Positions 8,911 through 19,766 of a DNA stretch of 64,000 bases are shown piece after piece (positions within the stretch are counted from its first letter, which is position 1; each line of letters opens with the position of its first letter). The stretch spans positions 26,642-90,641 of the forward strand of contig NZ_AVPU01000013.1 of NCBI RefSeq assembly GCF_000768355.1, in the 5' to 3' direction. The position numbers and the translations under genes were made by a program. Origin of the DNA: Lysobacter daejeonensis GH1-9. Its GTDB lineage: Bacteria > Pseudomonadota > Gammaproteobacteria > Xanthomonadales > Xanthomonadaceae. Below the pieces are notes generated by a model. The model saw nothing but the letters and a program-made list of their open reading frames with translations, had not been told where the DNA came from and did no database searches.

Positions 8911-10833
8911 ATGGTTACCAGAAAGGAGAAATCCACGAGGAAACGGTGGCCCATTGCAGCCCTTGGCGTGGCGCTGGGCGCCGTCATCGGTGGCGTGGCC
9001 GTACTGTCGAATGCCCTGGCCGTGCACCAGGCATCGGCCCCCTTCGAGCTGGATGGCAACCCGACCCGCGATGGGGCCATGGATGACTGGAACAACGTGT
9101 TCAACCTGCCGCTTCCCTACCCGACCCCCCGCGGCGTGCCCACCGCCGGCGACGGCGAATCGTTCGTGGTCGACAACGCCACGTTGCCCGGTGGCAAGGA
9201 ACTCTCGGCCTGGTCCGGAAGCAACAAGGACATCGACCTGATCGGCACTTGGGAATACAAGGCGGCCAAGGTGGTGCCCGACAAGGACAACATCACCAAC
9301 GCCTATGCCAAGGCCTACAAGGTGGGCGGGTTTGCGGGAGGCGACTTCCCGGGGCACCCAGCGGGTGTCCATGAGCACCTGATCATCTATTTCGGCGCCG
9401 ACCGGTTCGCGAACAACGGCGATGCCGCCCTGGGCTTCTGGTTCTTCCAGGACGACGTCGGCCTTGGGCCCAACGGCAGCTTCATCGGCGAACACGAGAT
9501 CGGTGACGTCCTCGTCCAGGTCGATTTCGTCCAAGGCGGCTCAAGCAGCGAGGTCCAGATCTTCAAGTGGGTGGGCAGCGGCGGCAACTTCGGCGCCTTG
9601 CAGGAGATCAAGTTCGGGGCGTCCAACGGTGCGGAAGTCTGCACCACCGACGACACCGCCTGCGCGATCACCAACGAGAGTCCGACCGCCTCGCCGTGGG
9701 CGTTCACGCCCAAGTTCGGGGTGGACAACATCTTCCCCAACGAGAGCTTCTTCGAAGCGGGCATCGACATCACCGCACTGGTGGGTGAAGTGTGCTTCTC
9801 CAGCTTCATGGCCGAGACCCGCAGTTCGCACTCGGAAACCGCGGAACTGAAGGACTTCGCCCTGGGCGACTTCGACCTGTGTTCGGTCGACGTGGAAAAG
9901 ACATGCCTGGCGGATGCGCAAAGCCCGGTCGTCGACCCGGTCAACGAGACGTTCCAGACCAAGCACCAGGTGACGATCAACAATGACGGGTTCGGCGCCA
10001 TCTACGACATCGAACTGCGTGACAATGCCGTGGCGGCAGCCAGCGGCAACACCAAGGCCAAGGTCTGTGCGATTGCCAGCATCACCGGCGACGGCGTCGG
10101 GATGGAGACCGTGCCCACGGGCGGGACGGTGTTCCCGAACAACACCACTTTCCTGCCGATCGCGGATGCGTTGCCGGCCGGTGGCTCCGTGACCGTCACG
10201 ATGATGTGCATCACCGGTGAGAACCCGTTCACCAACGGCGTTTCCGTGCGGGCGGCTGCAACCACCGGCGGTGCGCAGACGGTGACCGATTCCGACACCG
10301 AAAGCGACCAGGTCCCGGGTGATGGGTTGGCCCAGTGCACCAAGACCTTGGACACGGGCCTGAAACTGCTGAAGTTCTGCCAGGGCGATCCGGGCGAATC
10401 CCCCGACGTCAACCCGCTGTACCAGGCGGGCGACCTGTCGGTGTTCCTGAACCCGGCCACCGGCTACAAGCCGGAGGTGTGCGTGGACATCGTGCTATCC
10501 AGCACCACCTCGAACCAGCGCATGGTCCTGGATCCGAACAACGGTGGCGTCTTCACCGACTCCGACCTGGGCAACCTGCTGCAGGACGCCAGCGGCCAGC
10601 CGATAGTGATTACCCTGGAGCCGATGGGCAGCACGGGCGACACCTACACCGTGTCGCGCTGCTACACGCCCACCGCGCCCGATGGCAACCAGACCGACCC
10701 GGGTCTGGCGACCTACAGCGATACGGTCAACGCCACCGGCCGGGGCAAGATCAACAATGCAACGGCCGTCGCGACCCCGAAGACGGCAACCTGCAAGCTG
10801 TGTCCGACCTGTCCGGACTGCCCGTCGGATTGA
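8911..10833 (+). CDS. Large secreted protein with DUF11-like repeats and Cys-rich tail
   Basis: A 640-residue exported protein of unknown function. A basic N-terminus (MVTRKEKSTRKRW) precedes a hydrophobic segment (PIAALGVALGAVIGGVAVLS) that could be a signal peptide or anchor. The first half (residues 45-300) is acidic and rich in Gly, Asp and Asn (DGAMDDWNNVFNLPLPYPTP) with a single jelly-roll feel. The second half resembles DUF11/Ig-like surface repeats (TFQTKHQVTINNDGFGAIYD, followed by IELRDNAV). Cysteines are paired along the chain, and the protein ends in a CxxCxxCxxC run (CKLCPTCPDCPSD). GGAG lies upstream of the ATG at 8911. A strong terminator follows. A surface, matrix or adhesin role is plausible but unproven. 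It is divergent from the LuxR-type regulator. Confidence 0.75.
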   Translation: MVTRKEKSTRKRWPIAALGVALGAVIGGVAVLSNALAVHQASAPFELDGNPTRDGAMDDWNNVFNLPLPYPTPRGVPTAGDGESFVVDNATLPGGKELSAWSGSNKDIDLIGTWEYKAAKVVPDKDNITNAYAKAYKVGGFAGGDFPGHPAGVHEHLIIYFGADRFANNGDAALGFWFFQDDVGLGPNGSFIGEHEIGDVLVQVDFVQGGSSSEVQIFKWVGSGGNFGALQEIKFGASNGAEVCTTDDTACAITNESPTASPWAFTPKFGVDNIFPNESFFEAGIDITALVGEVCFSSFMAETRSSHSETAELKDFALGDFDLCSVDVEKTCLADAQSPVVDPVNETFQTKHQVTINNDGFGAIYDIELRDNAVAAASGNTKAKVCAIASITGDGVGMETVPTGGTVFPNNTTFLPIADALPAGGSVTVTMMCITGENPFTNGVSVRAAATTGGAQTVTDSDTESDQVPGDGLAQCTKTLDTGLKLLKFCQGDPGESPDVNPLYQAGDLSVFLNPATGYKPEVCVDIVLSSTTSNQRMVLDPNNGGVFTDSDLGNLLQDASGQPIVITLEPMGSTGDTYTVSRCYTPTAPDGNQTDPGLATYSDTVNATGRGKINNATAVATPKTATCKLCPTCPDCPSD

Positions 10834-10863
10834 CCTGATTCGCCAACGATAGGGCGATGCGTC

Positions 10864-10895
10864 GAGGGCGGTGGAGTGATCCACCGCCCTCTTTT
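10864..10895 (+). terminator. Intrinsic terminator of secreted-protein gene
   Basis: GAGGGCGGTGG (10864-10874) and CCACCGCCCTC (10881-10891) form a perfect 11-bp stem with a 6-base loop followed by TTTT, 30 bases after the stop at 10833. It also insulates the convergent peptidase gene ending at 10918. Confidence 0.9.
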
Positions 10896-10917
10896 CGCAC
10901 GCCGTCGCGCGCTGCGA

Positions 10918-12657
10918 TCAGCGCACCACGAAGCCACCCGTCGCCGCGGCGGTGGCACCGGACAGGGTCGCCTCGCTTTGCAGCGCATAGCCGCCCACCG
11001 CGCTCTTGCCCTTGCCAAGCTTGAGGCTATGGCGGGCGTAGCCGTCGCTGCCCGACGTCGCGCTCAGGCCGGTGCGGCTGCCGTTGGGCAGGGTTACCGT
11101 GGTGCGGACGGTGGCACCGGCCACCGGCGTTCCGTCGCGCAACACGCGAACGCTGATGTACGCGACTTCGCCCTTGGCGTAGGTCGACTTGTCGGTGCCC
11201 ACAGCACTGGTCAGCGGCAACACCGAGCTGGACGGGGTCACGGTGTACGTGCTGCCTGCACCGGCGGTATGCACACCGCCAGCGCTGCTGGCGACCCCCA
11301 GCCCCACCCCATAGGTCCCTGCCGCAGCCCCGGCCGCGGAAGTCACGCCCAAGCCGACGCCGGCGCTGGCCCCCGGGCTGAGGGTGACGCTGGCGGCCGG
11401 CACCGAGCCGTTCCAGCCGGCGGGCACGTTGGCCGCCAGCATGAAGGTCGTTGCCCCGCACCCCGCGCTGTCCAGGTTGCGCAGGGTGCCCGCGTAGTCG
11501 ATGCGGCTCCCCGCGGTGGCGCTCGCGCCTGCGCCCAGGGTAACGGCAGGCGCGGCACGGGTGCAGGTCGCCGCTTGGCCGGCCACGGTCACGTCCACCA
11601 GCGCACCGCCGGCGTCGGCCGACTTCACGGTGAAGCTGATGCCGGCGGCGGCGTCGCTGTAGCTGCGTCCCGGCGCCAACGCCGCGTCACTCATGTCGGC
11701 GAAGGTCGAACTCGCGAGACTGCCCGGCGTCATGTCCAGCAGCACGTTGGTCTGGTTGACGCCACCGACGTGGACCAGCACGCCCTTGGTCAGGTTGCCG
11801 GTCGTGGCCAGGGTCGCGTCGAACCCGGTGGGCTGGCGATATTCCAGGTAGTAGTACGACATTTCACCCGATGCCGGATCGGTGCCGCGCGGAATGCGCA
11901 GCGCCCGTACACCGCCGGTCGCGGCGCTCATCGGCGCGATGGCATAGCTGCCGCTGGCGGTGACGGTGGTGATGGCCGGCGCGCCATTCGCGTTGAGCCA
12001 GCCGATCTTCTCCTTGAACGCGGCGTTGAAATGCGTGACATAACCGCTGCCCATGGTGTCAGCCGGGTCACCGTAATTCTGCACCGCGCAGTCGCTGCCA
12101 TAGGACGCGCTGCCGCACTCCAGGGCCTGCGCATGGAGCAGCCCGAAGTTGTGCCCCAACTCGTGGGCGATCATCTGCGGCGTGTGGTTGTTGGACGTCA
12201 CCCACAGGCGCGACGGCGTGCTCGGCCCCGAGTTCGAGCCGGCACCGGAACAGGCGTTTTGCGGCAACAGGTAAACCAGACGCTGGTAGTCCGCCAACCG
12301 GACCCCCGCCGCGATGGCCAGCTTGTCGGCCTCAACGGCGAACAGGTTGACGTCACAGACGGCGCGACTGACCGGGATGGTGAACCAGCCGAACACGTCG
12401 CCGGACAAGAAGGTCTTCTGGTACGAGGCCTCCCACATCAGGTCGCTGACCGTGCCGAACACCATGGCATGTGCATCGGCAACACTCAACGGCTGCGAAA
12501 CATCGTCCTGAAAATTGACGAGAATGACCGCCGTGCGTTGTTCGCCGATCGTGGCGGCGTTGGTCGTGGCCCAAGTGAGCGGCAGCAAGCCTGCGAGAAA
12601 AAGGAGCGCAAGCGCGCCCATGCGCCGCAGACTGCGGCGAGCCGAGGTGTTGAGCAT
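10918..12657 (-). CDS. Secreted M11-like (gametolysin-type) zinc metallopeptidase, shorter paralogue
   Basis: A 579-residue secreted metallopeptidase. A signal peptide (LALLFLAGLLPLTWATTNAA) ends near residue 34. The catalytic domain begins at about 38 (GEQRTAVILVNFQDDVSQPL) and holds the extended zinc motif HELGHNFGLLHA with a DTMGSG Met-turn further on. The C-terminal third has a cell-wall/NEW3-like beta domain (VPAGWNGSVPAASVTLSPGA) and a Big/Ig-like domain (GTDKSTYAKGEVAYISVRVL). It is a paralogue of the peptidase encoded at 13013-15052 and follows it on the same strand, but it lacks that protein's roughly 100-residue N-terminal region, so it may be made without a pro-domain. It is probably an extracellular protease acting on polymers or host/prey proteins. 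Confidence 0.88.
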   Translation of the reverse strand: MLNTSARRSLRRMGALALLFLAGLLPLTWATTNAATIGEQRTAVILVNFQDDVSQPLSVADAHAMVFGTVSDLMWEASYQKTFLSGDVFGWFTIPVSRAVCDVNLFAVEADKLAIAAGVRLADYQRLVYLLPQNACSGAGSNSGPSTPSRLWVTSNNHTPQMIAHELGHNFGLLHAQALECGSASYGSDCAVQNYGDPADTMGSGYVTHFNAAFKEKIGWLNANGAPAITTVTASGSYAIAPMSAATGGVRALRIPRGTDPASGEMSYYYLEYRQPTGFDATLATTGNLTKGVLVHVGGVNQTNVLLDMTPGSLASSTFADMSDAALAPGRSYSDAAAGISFTVKSADAGGALVDVTVAGQAATCTRAAPAVTLGAGASATAGSRIDYAGTLRNLDSAGCGATTFMLAANVPAGWNGSVPAASVTLSPGASAGVGLGVTSAAGAAAGTYGVGLGVASSAGGVHTAGAGSTYTVTPSSSVLPLTSAVGTDKSTYAKGEVAYISVRVLRDGTPVAGATVRTTVTLPNGSRTGLSATSGSDGYARHSLKLGKGKSAVGGYALQSEATLSGATAAATGGFVVR

Positions 12658-13012
12658 GAAGTCAGATGCCCTGATTTAGATGGATCGGAAGGCATCCAGC
12701 CGGACAGCGCGCATCCGGCGCGCGAACGGGGCAAAAACGCTCCGTCGGGCACGTCCTTGTACTGTGTCGGGCACTGCGGCCCTGACATCGTTCCATGATC
12801 CGCATTGGCGTCGACCAGCTCTGGGAGACACGTCACAGAAAAGAACCGCGCCACCACTTGCAACCCGTTCATGAACCTGAAACGGGGTAATGATTCAGCA
12901 TTTCCGCACTCGTTACGTGGAACGGAACGCCGGAGCGCGCGGCAAGAAAAAGGCAGGAAATGGGTTCGCCACTTCCTGCCTTTTGCAGTTCGCTGCTACG
13001 AAGCTCAGGCGA
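12658..13012. other. Intergenic region between the two metallopeptidases
   Basis: These 355 bases contain no protein-like reading frame. The left part is the leader of the shorter peptidase gene, with no convincing Shine-Dalgarno. The right part carries the terminator of the upstream peptidase gene (12947-12984). The separation by a terminator suggests the paralogues are transcribed independently. Confidence 0.6.
12947..12984 (-). terminator. Intrinsic terminator of longer metallopeptidase gene
   Basis: On the minus strand GGCAGGAA (12980-12973) pairs with TTCCTGCC (12959-12952) and is followed by five T (12951-12947). An A-run precedes the stem, so it can also work in the other direction. 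It begins 28 bases after the stop at 13013. Confidence 0.85.
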
Positions 13013-15052
13013 TCACTTCACCGCGAACCCAGTGGTCGCGCTGCTCGCACTCTTTCCGCTCGAAACAACCGTGGCCCGCAGTGCGTACTGGCCAACGTAG
13101 GCACTGGTCTTGCCGGTTCGGTACGAGGCACGCGCGTAGCCGTCGCGGCCGCTCTTGGCCTTGATGGAGGTCGTACGGCCGTTGGGCAGAGTGATCACGA
13201 AGGTCACTGCGGCACCCGACACGGGGGTCGTGCCAATCATCACCCGCGAGCTCATGTAGACCGTCTGGCCACGCAGGTACAACGACTTGTCGGTGCCGAT
13301 GCTGCTATTCAACGTCGGTGCCAGCACGGTGTACGTGTTACCCGCATTGACGGTATGCACGCTGCCAGCCGCACTGCCGGCGCCAGCTCCCACGCCGTAG
13401 GTCCCGGCGGTGGCACTCGTGGTCGAGGTGACATCCAGCGTGGTGTTGGCGCTGGTGCCCGGGCTCAACGTCACGCTGGCGCTGCCCAGCACGCCCGCCC
13501 ACCCTGCCGGCACGCTCGCCGCCAGGTTGAATGTGGTCGGCGCACACGTGCTGCTGTCAGCGTTGGAAAGCGTAATCGCGTAGCGCAAGGCGCTCCCCGC
13601 GGCAGCGGACGTCGTGGTCGCGGTCAGGCTCATTGCAGGAGCGGCGCGGGTGCAGACCGGCGCCGGCTCCGGCGCAGGCGGCGTCACTACCGCCGAGCCT
13701 GACAGGCTGACGTCCACCACGGCGCCCGTGGCCGACACCGACGCCACCGAGATCGTCGACCCCGTCAGCGGATCGACATAACTGCGGCCCACTGTCAGCG
13801 CACCGTCGGCCAGGTCGGCCGTGCCGCCAATGGCGCTGTTGGGTGTCATGTCGATCTGGTGGATCGAGTCGCCGTCGCCCTGGGTGACGGTGCGCACCAT
13901 CACGCCCTGCGCCAGGTTGCCGACGCCATCCAGCACGGCGTCCACGCCCAACGGCAGGCGGTAATCGAGATAGAACCACAGCGGCGTACCGTTCGCATCG
14001 GTGCCGCGTGGCACCTTGATGGCCTTCGCACCCACGCTGCCAGACGCATACGGCTCGATGGTGTAGCGCCCGCTGCGGTCGGCCACGAGGATCGGCGGAG
14101 AAACGCCGTCATTCAACCAGCCCATGCGCTCCTTGGCGTAGGGGCTGAAGTCACCGGTACGGACGTTGCCCATCAGGTCCGCGGCGTCTCCGTACGGCAG
14201 GCGGGTGCAGGTGTCACCGGTCGGCGAGATGTCGCAATCCAACGCATGCGCATGGCGCAGGCCCAGGTTGTGGCCCAGTTCGTGGCCAACGGCCTTCAGG
14301 TTGAACGAGCCGTTGATCCAGGCCATCGAGGGGTTTTCGTTCACCAGCGCGAGCCCCGACCACGAGCAGGCATTGCGTGGGAACATGTAGACCTTGCGGT
14401 TATAGCCGGACAGATCGCCGCCCGCTGCAGCCACGGCCTTGTCTGCCTCGGCGGCAATCAACATGCCATCCACGCAGGTGCTCTTGTTGTAGGGCACGGT
14501 GACCCAGTCAAACGTACGGCCGTTCAACCAGGTCTGGCCGAACGAGCTCTGGCGATAAAAAATGTTGGTGGTCTCGAACACCAGCGTGTTCGCCGCCTCG
14601 CGGGTCATCGGCTGCGAGGTGTCGTCCTGGAAGTTGACCAGGATGACTGCGACCCGCTGCTCGCCCAGGGCAGCCGGCAGCGCGGCCGCCGAGGTGACCT
14701 GGACGCTGCTGGTGGTGCCATCGAGCGTCAGCGCTTCGCCTGTCACGCGGCCACGCAACCGCACGCGACTGCCGGCCTCTGCCTTCATCGCGCGCCCTTC
14801 AGTCAACAGCTCCACACGACCCCGCGCGGTCTGCAGATAGTGGCGCGTCTGGACGCGCCCACCCGGGTAGTCCTCAATCAACACCTGCAGACGGCCGTCG
14901 AGGGAGACGGACGCGCCTTCCGCCATGCCACGCACAGGATTGGCTTGCAGGGAACGCGGCTGGGCGAGAGCCGAGGTGGCGACCAAGGCGGTCAGCAGGA
15001 GGACGGGCGCAACAACCCGACCTGCGCGCTTGGAAATGCGGGCAGCGAACAT
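13013..15052 (-). CDS. Secreted M11-like zinc metallopeptidase, longer paralogue with N-terminal pro-region
   Basis: A 679-residue secreted metallopeptidase. The start at 15052 gives MFAARISKRAGRVVAPVLLL and a good signal peptide ending ALAQ; the longer frame upstream has no signal. Residues 30-130 form a beta-rich pro-region (VSLDGRLQVLIEDYPGGRVQ), then the catalytic domain (GEQRVAVILVNFQDDTSQPM) with HELGHNLGLRHA as zinc motif and DLMGNV as Met-turn. The C-terminus holds a NEW3-like domain (VPAGWAGVLGSASVTLSPGT) and an Ig-like domain (GTDKSLYLRGQTVYMSSRVM). The order and many residues match the neighbouring 579-residue protein, so they are tandem duplicates. The pro-region may keep it latent. 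Its target is unknown. Confidence 0.88.
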   Translation of the reverse strand: MFAARISKRAGRVVAPVLLLTALVATSALAQPRSLQANPVRGMAEGASVSLDGRLQVLIEDYPGGRVQTRHYLQTARGRVELLTEGRAMKAEAGSRVRLRGRVTGEALTLDGTTSSVQVTSAAALPAALGEQRVAVILVNFQDDTSQPMTREAANTLVFETTNIFYRQSSFGQTWLNGRTFDWVTVPYNKSTCVDGMLIAAEADKAVAAAGGDLSGYNRKVYMFPRNACSWSGLALVNENPSMAWINGSFNLKAVGHELGHNLGLRHAHALDCDISPTGDTCTRLPYGDAADLMGNVRTGDFSPYAKERMGWLNDGVSPPILVADRSGRYTIEPYASGSVGAKAIKVPRGTDANGTPLWFYLDYRLPLGVDAVLDGVGNLAQGVMVRTVTQGDGDSIHQIDMTPNSAIGGTADLADGALTVGRSYVDPLTGSTISVASVSATGAVVDVSLSGSAVVTPPAPEPAPVCTRAAPAMSLTATTTSAAAGSALRYAITLSNADSSTCAPTTFNLAASVPAGWAGVLGSASVTLSPGTSANTTLDVTSTTSATAGTYGVGAGAGSAAGSVHTVNAGNTYTVLAPTLNSSIGTDKSLYLRGQTVYMSSRVMIGTTPVSGAAVTFVITLPNGRTTSIKAKSGRDGYARASYRTGKTSAYVGQYALRATVVSSGKSASSATTGFAVK

Positions 15053-15219
15053 GGCAAGACTCGATAGGTGGTAGGAGGTCGACCATCCGGTCGTTTGAAG
15101 CCACTCCCTCCCCGGGAGGACCCGCCGGGCCGGACAGCCCGTCACCCGCGTCTATGCAGGGAGCCCCGCCCGGTCAACCCGGGTGGGACGGTTTGGATTC
15201 TCCCCACGCACCCCTTGTT

Positions 15220-15266
15220 AAACCGCGATTAACCGCACGCTTTGCGCGAGCGCGCGGTCGCGGTTT
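15220..15266. promoter_or_regulatory. 9-bp inverted repeat upstream of metallopeptidase gene
   Basis: AAACCGCGA (15220-15228) and TCGCGGTTT (15258-15266) are perfect inverted copies 29 bases apart, about 170 bases upstream of the peptidase start at 15052. A further half-like copy (TTAACCGC) lies next to the first. It could be an operator or a looped transcription-factor site; inference only. Confidence 0.3.
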
Positions 15267-15305
15267 CGGAATCGTGACGCACTTGGCTAAAAGACGGCCG
15301 TGCAG

Positions 15306-15327
15306 GCGCTGCGAGGGCTCGCAGCGC
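15306..15327 (-). terminator. Hairpin after fghA
   Basis: GCGCTGCGA (15306-15314) and TCGCAGCGC (15319-15327) form a perfect 9-bp stem with a GGGC loop, nine bases beyond the end of fghA. On the minus strand a TTTT run follows only after about a dozen bases, so termination strength is uncertain. Confidence 0.5.
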
Positions 15328-15335
15328 GGTATGCA

Positions 15336-16166
15336 TCAATCGCGCAGGGCGTGCGCGTGCCACGCGATGTGCGTGCCGATGAGGCTGGCGATGAAGTAAT
15401 AGCTGTGGTCACTGCCCGCGTGCAGCGCCAGTTGCAGCGGATGGTCCGCTGCGCTGCAGGCCTCCTGCAATCGCCACGGTTGCAGCTGTTCCCGCAGGAA
15501 GTCGTCCGCCTCGCCCTGGTCCACGCGCAGCGGCAGGCGTTCGGTGGCGTTGGCCACCAGTGCGCAGGCGTCCCATTCCCGCCATGCGGACTCGTCAGGC
15601 CCCAGGTAAGCCGTGAACGCCTTGCGCCCCCACGGTACCTGTGACGGGGCGACGATCGGCGCGAACGCAGACACGCTGCGATAGCGCCCGGGATTGCGCA
15701 GTGCCAACACCAGCGCCCCGTGCCCGCCCATCGAGTGGCCACTGATGGCGCGCGCGGCATTCGCGGGGAAGTGCGCCTCCACCAGCGTCGGCAACTCATC
15801 CACCACATAGTCATGCATGCGATAGTGCGTCGCCCAAGGCGCCCGCGTGGCGTTGACGTAGAAGCCGGCGCCGAGCCCCAGGTCATAGCCCTCGCCATCG
15901 GGCACGCCATCGCCGCGCGGGCTGGTGTCGGGGGCGACCAGGATCAGCCCATGCTCGGCGGCATAGCGCTGCGCGCCGGCCTTGGTGATGAAGTTCTGCT
16001 CGGTGCAGGTCAGTCCGGAGAGCCAGTACAGCACCGGGCACGGCCCGTCGGCTGCCTGCGGCGGCAGGTACACGCCCACGTTCATGGCGCAACCCAGCGT
16101 GGCGGACTCGTGTCGCCATACTTCCTGCCAGCCGCCAAAGCAGGCGTGTCGCTCGATTCGTTGCAT
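15336..16166 (-). CDS. fghA: S-formylglutathione hydrolase
   Basis: A 276-residue esterase-D-type serine hydrolase that splits S-formylglutathione into formate and glutathione, the last step of glutathione-dependent formaldehyde oxidation in the cytoplasm. The nucleophile Ser145 is in GHSMGGHGA; Asp221 lies in [10 protein letters not shown] and His254 in GSDHSYYFI. The [10 protein letters not shown] segment (residues 50-59) with Cys54 is a hallmark of the family. Length matches E. coli FrmB (277). It starts two bases after the stop of the CocE-like gene, so it is the last gene of the frm operon. Confidence 0.95.
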   Translation of the reverse strand: MQRIERHACFGGWQEVWRHESATLGCAMNVGVYLPPQAADGPCPVLYWLSGLTCTEQNFITKAGAQRYAAEHGLILVAPDTSPRGDGVPDGEGYDLGLGAGFYVNATRAPWATHYRMHDYVVDELPTLVEAHFPANAARAISGHSMGGHGALVLALRNPGRYRSVSAFAPIVAPSQVPWGRKAFTAYLGPDESAWREWDACALVANATERLPLRVDQGEADDFLREQLQPWRLQEACSAADHPLQLALHAGSDHSYYFIASLIGTHIAWHAHALRD

Positions 16167-16168
16167 GT

Positions 16169-18451
16169 CTACTGCGCCTCGGTGTTGGCTGCGTCCGGGA
16201 ACGACAGCGGAATGTGGATGCGACTATCGGTGTGCCATTGCACCTGCATCGGCGGGCCCGCGTCGCGAACGTCCTCATCGCTTACATCTTTGCCACTGCC
16301 ATGGTTCACCTGGGCAAACCGATTCTTGTTGACGCTCACGGCTACAACCAGGCGGCTACCCGGCTGGAGTCGGCGGCTGGTCATCCGCGCCCGATCGAAC
16401 CGGACCGCCGTTTTTCTACCCGGCGTCAGCAGCTGGCGAACCCGCATGTCATCGGCATGGCTGGCTCGGCCAAGGAAGTACGACAGGTGGAACAACTCGC
16501 CGGTAGGCATGCGCTCGTACAGCGTGACACTGAAGTCGAGGTCGCGACGGTCGGCGGTGAAGTGCAGTTCACCGGAGAAGATGCCCGAAACCTCCACCGC
16601 TGTGTCGAACGGGGCACTTTCGAACAGCAGGCCACTGGAGGCATCCAGCGTCTTGCCGACCACCGGGTCGGGATAGTGATCGCCCAGGCTTGTTTCCCGG
16701 TCCGCGAAATCCACCACCTGGCCCAGTGACGTGGTCGGCACATCGGGGCGCTCGGACAACGTATAGGTACCGCCCGCCTTCGCGGCGCTCAGGTACAGCG
16801 TGCGCCGCTCCTGGCTCATCGCGGCCACGGAGGGCGCATGCCTCCAGACGTTCGCGCCCATCACCTGGTAATTGATCCGGTCCCGCAGCAACGCGGGCCT
16901 GGGCGCGCCATGGAACACGTGGTCCATCCATTCAAACGTGACCTGCTGCGTGTCCATCGTCGCCGCCGGGTCGATTGCGTAACCGCCGACGGTCGCCGGC
17001 TTGCGCGCGGCCTGTGCACCGCCGTGGTCGTAGGGACCGATCAGCAGGTAATGCTCGGCGTCGGGCCGGTGCGCGTAGTGCTGCCGCAGGTAGTGCAGCG
17101 CCGATTGCTGGCCGTCGTCGAAGTACCCGGTGATGGTCAGCACCGGGATGTCGATCTTCGCGAATTCCCGACCGAAGGGGGTCATCCGCTGCCAATAGCG
17201 GTCATAGCCCGGGTGTTGGAGCCAGCGCTGGAGCCATGGATTCGGCGTGCCGTCGACGCGGTCGATGGCGCGGTAGGACGCGCCGCTGCGGTACCAGCGT
17301 TCGTTCAGCGCATCCCAGCGTTCGCCATCGAAGTAGGTGTCGTTGTCCAGCGCCTTGTTGTTCGTGACGTAGAACGGCCATGCGTAGTTGACGAACAGAA
17401 AGACATTGTTCTCCATCGGCAGGCCATTGCCGGGGTTGTTGGCGACGTAAGGCACGATGGTCTTGAGGGCGGCGGGAGGCCGCTTGGCCACCGCCCACTG
17501 CGTGAACCCGTCGTAGCTGCCGCCGTACATGCCAACGCGGCCGTCGCTCCACGGCTGGCGCGTAACCCACGCGATGACGGCCCGCGCATCATCGCCATCG
17601 CGTTCGTATGGCACCGGGGCCTGCGGGCTTCGGCCCTTGCCCCGGGTATAGGCAACCACGCCAACATAGCCACGCGCCGCCGCGCTCCTGGCATCCACGA
17701 TCGCCTGGGCATCGTCGGCATAGATCGTGAAGCGCAACAGGGTCGGCAGTCCGGCACGCGCGCCGCGCGGCCTGATGGCAATCGCGGAGATCTCCGCACC
17801 GTCCGGCGTCCGCACGCGGGCGCGCAGATCCATCGCGTAGCGGCGCTCGTCATCCTCGTCGACGAGCGCGTCGACGAACGGATCGGTGGTCTCGAACGTG
17901 GAAAGCAGATGGCGCAAGCGGATCAGACCAATCGCGTCCGCAAGCGGGATGCGCGCACGTCCAACCGCCTTGTCCGCCGCCGCGTGCAAATCGCTGCGCA
18001 GGCGGCGCGCGTCGCCCTTGAGCCATGGCAATGACCGACTGGCATCAAGGTCCGACAGAGGCCGGAAAACTTCCTGGAAGGCGTCACGCACGCGGACCGC
18101 CTGCGCGCGCCCTTCGCCGGAGTCCGCGATCCGCGCACGCTCCGCGACCTGGAACACCCGCAGCGGCGCGACGCTGCCGGGATCGGACGCCATGCGCAGT
18201 CGCACCAGGGCGTCCAGTGTCTCTGCGGCGCCGCGATGATCCCCGGCAACGCCCTGCAGTCGGAACAGCGTGTTGAGGTAACGGGCGCGGTCCTCCTCCC
18301 GGTAGGCCGGGATCGCCTGCCGGGCCAAGTCCGGCAGGCTGTCGAGGATCGCGTCCGCATCCCGACTGGCCGCCGGAACCAGTTCCGTCACCTGCGCGAG
18401 CGCCGTCGAAAAGGACAGCGCCAGTAGAAAACCCGTGAGCAGTCTCAGCAT
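16169..18451 (-). CDS. CocE/NonD family secreted alpha/beta-hydrolase (X-Pro dipeptidyl-peptidase-like)
   Basis: A 760-residue exported hydrolase. A signal peptide ([20 protein letters not shown]) is followed by an unusual helical N-terminal region of about 190 residues. The catalytic domain then begins, with the [20 protein letters not shown] nucleophile motif (GGSYDG), and a C-terminal jelly-roll domain typical of X-Pro dipeptidyl-peptidase C-terminal domains (SGEL through [14 protein letters not shown]). Family members hydrolyse acyl esters or N-terminal dipeptides. It sits between frmA and fghA, 73 bases after frmA and two bases before fghA, which is odd for a periplasmic enzyme in a cytoplasmic detoxification operon. 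Confidence 0.85.
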   Translation of the reverse strand: MLRLLTGFLLALSFSTALAQVTELVPAASRDADAILDSLPDLARQAIPAYREEDRARYLNTLFRLQGVAGDHRGAAETLDALVRLRMASDPGSVAPLRVFQVAERARIADSGEGRAQAVRVRDAFQEVFRPLSDLDASRSLPWLKGDARRLRSDLHAAADKAVGRARIPLADAIGLIRLRHLLSTFETTDPFVDALVDEDDERRYAMDLRARVRTPDGAEISAIAIRPRGARAGLPTLLRFTIYADDAQAIVDARSAAARGYVGVVAYTRGKGRSPQAPVPYERDGDDARAVIAWVTRQPWSDGRVGMYGGSYDGFTQWAVAKRPPAALKTIVPYVANNPGNGLPMENNVFLFVNYAWPFYVTNNKALDNDTYFDGERWDALNERWYRSGASYRAIDRVDGTPNPWLQRWLQHPGYDRYWQRMTPFGREFAKIDIPVLTITGYFDDGQQSALHYLRQHYAHRPDAEHYLLIGPYDHGGAQAARKPATVGGYAIDPAATMDTQQVTFEWMDHVFHGAPRPALLRDRINYQVMGANVWRHAPSVAAMSQERRTLYLSAAKAGGTYTLSERPDVPTTSLGQVVDFADRETSLGDHYPDPVVGKTLDASSGLLFESAPFDTAVEVSGIFSGELHFTADRRDLDFSVTLYERMPTGELFHLSYFLGRASHADDMRVRQLLTPGRKTAVRFDRARMTSRRLQPGSRLVVAVSVNKNRFAQVNHGSGKDVSDEDVRDAGPPMQVQWHTDSRIHIPLSFPDAANTEAQ

Positions 18452-18524
18452 TGCGTCCGATCCGGTTGCGTCCTGCGTTCGAATTTGGTGTCGATGCGCC
18501 CTGAGGCTAGCACCCGGTCACCGC

Positions 18525-19685
<1,161 letters not shown>

Positions 19686-19766
19686 TCAGGCTTGGATCGG
19701 CACGGGCTGGTCGGTGCGGATGGTCGGTGCGCGTGCTGCACCGGGACGAACCGGCGCGACGCGCAC

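Noticed and set aside
10876..12798. A 640-codon plus-strand frame across the shorter metallopeptidase
   Set aside because: It lies opposite a peptidase with a signal peptide and zinc motif, and starts inside a terminator; an antisense shadow.
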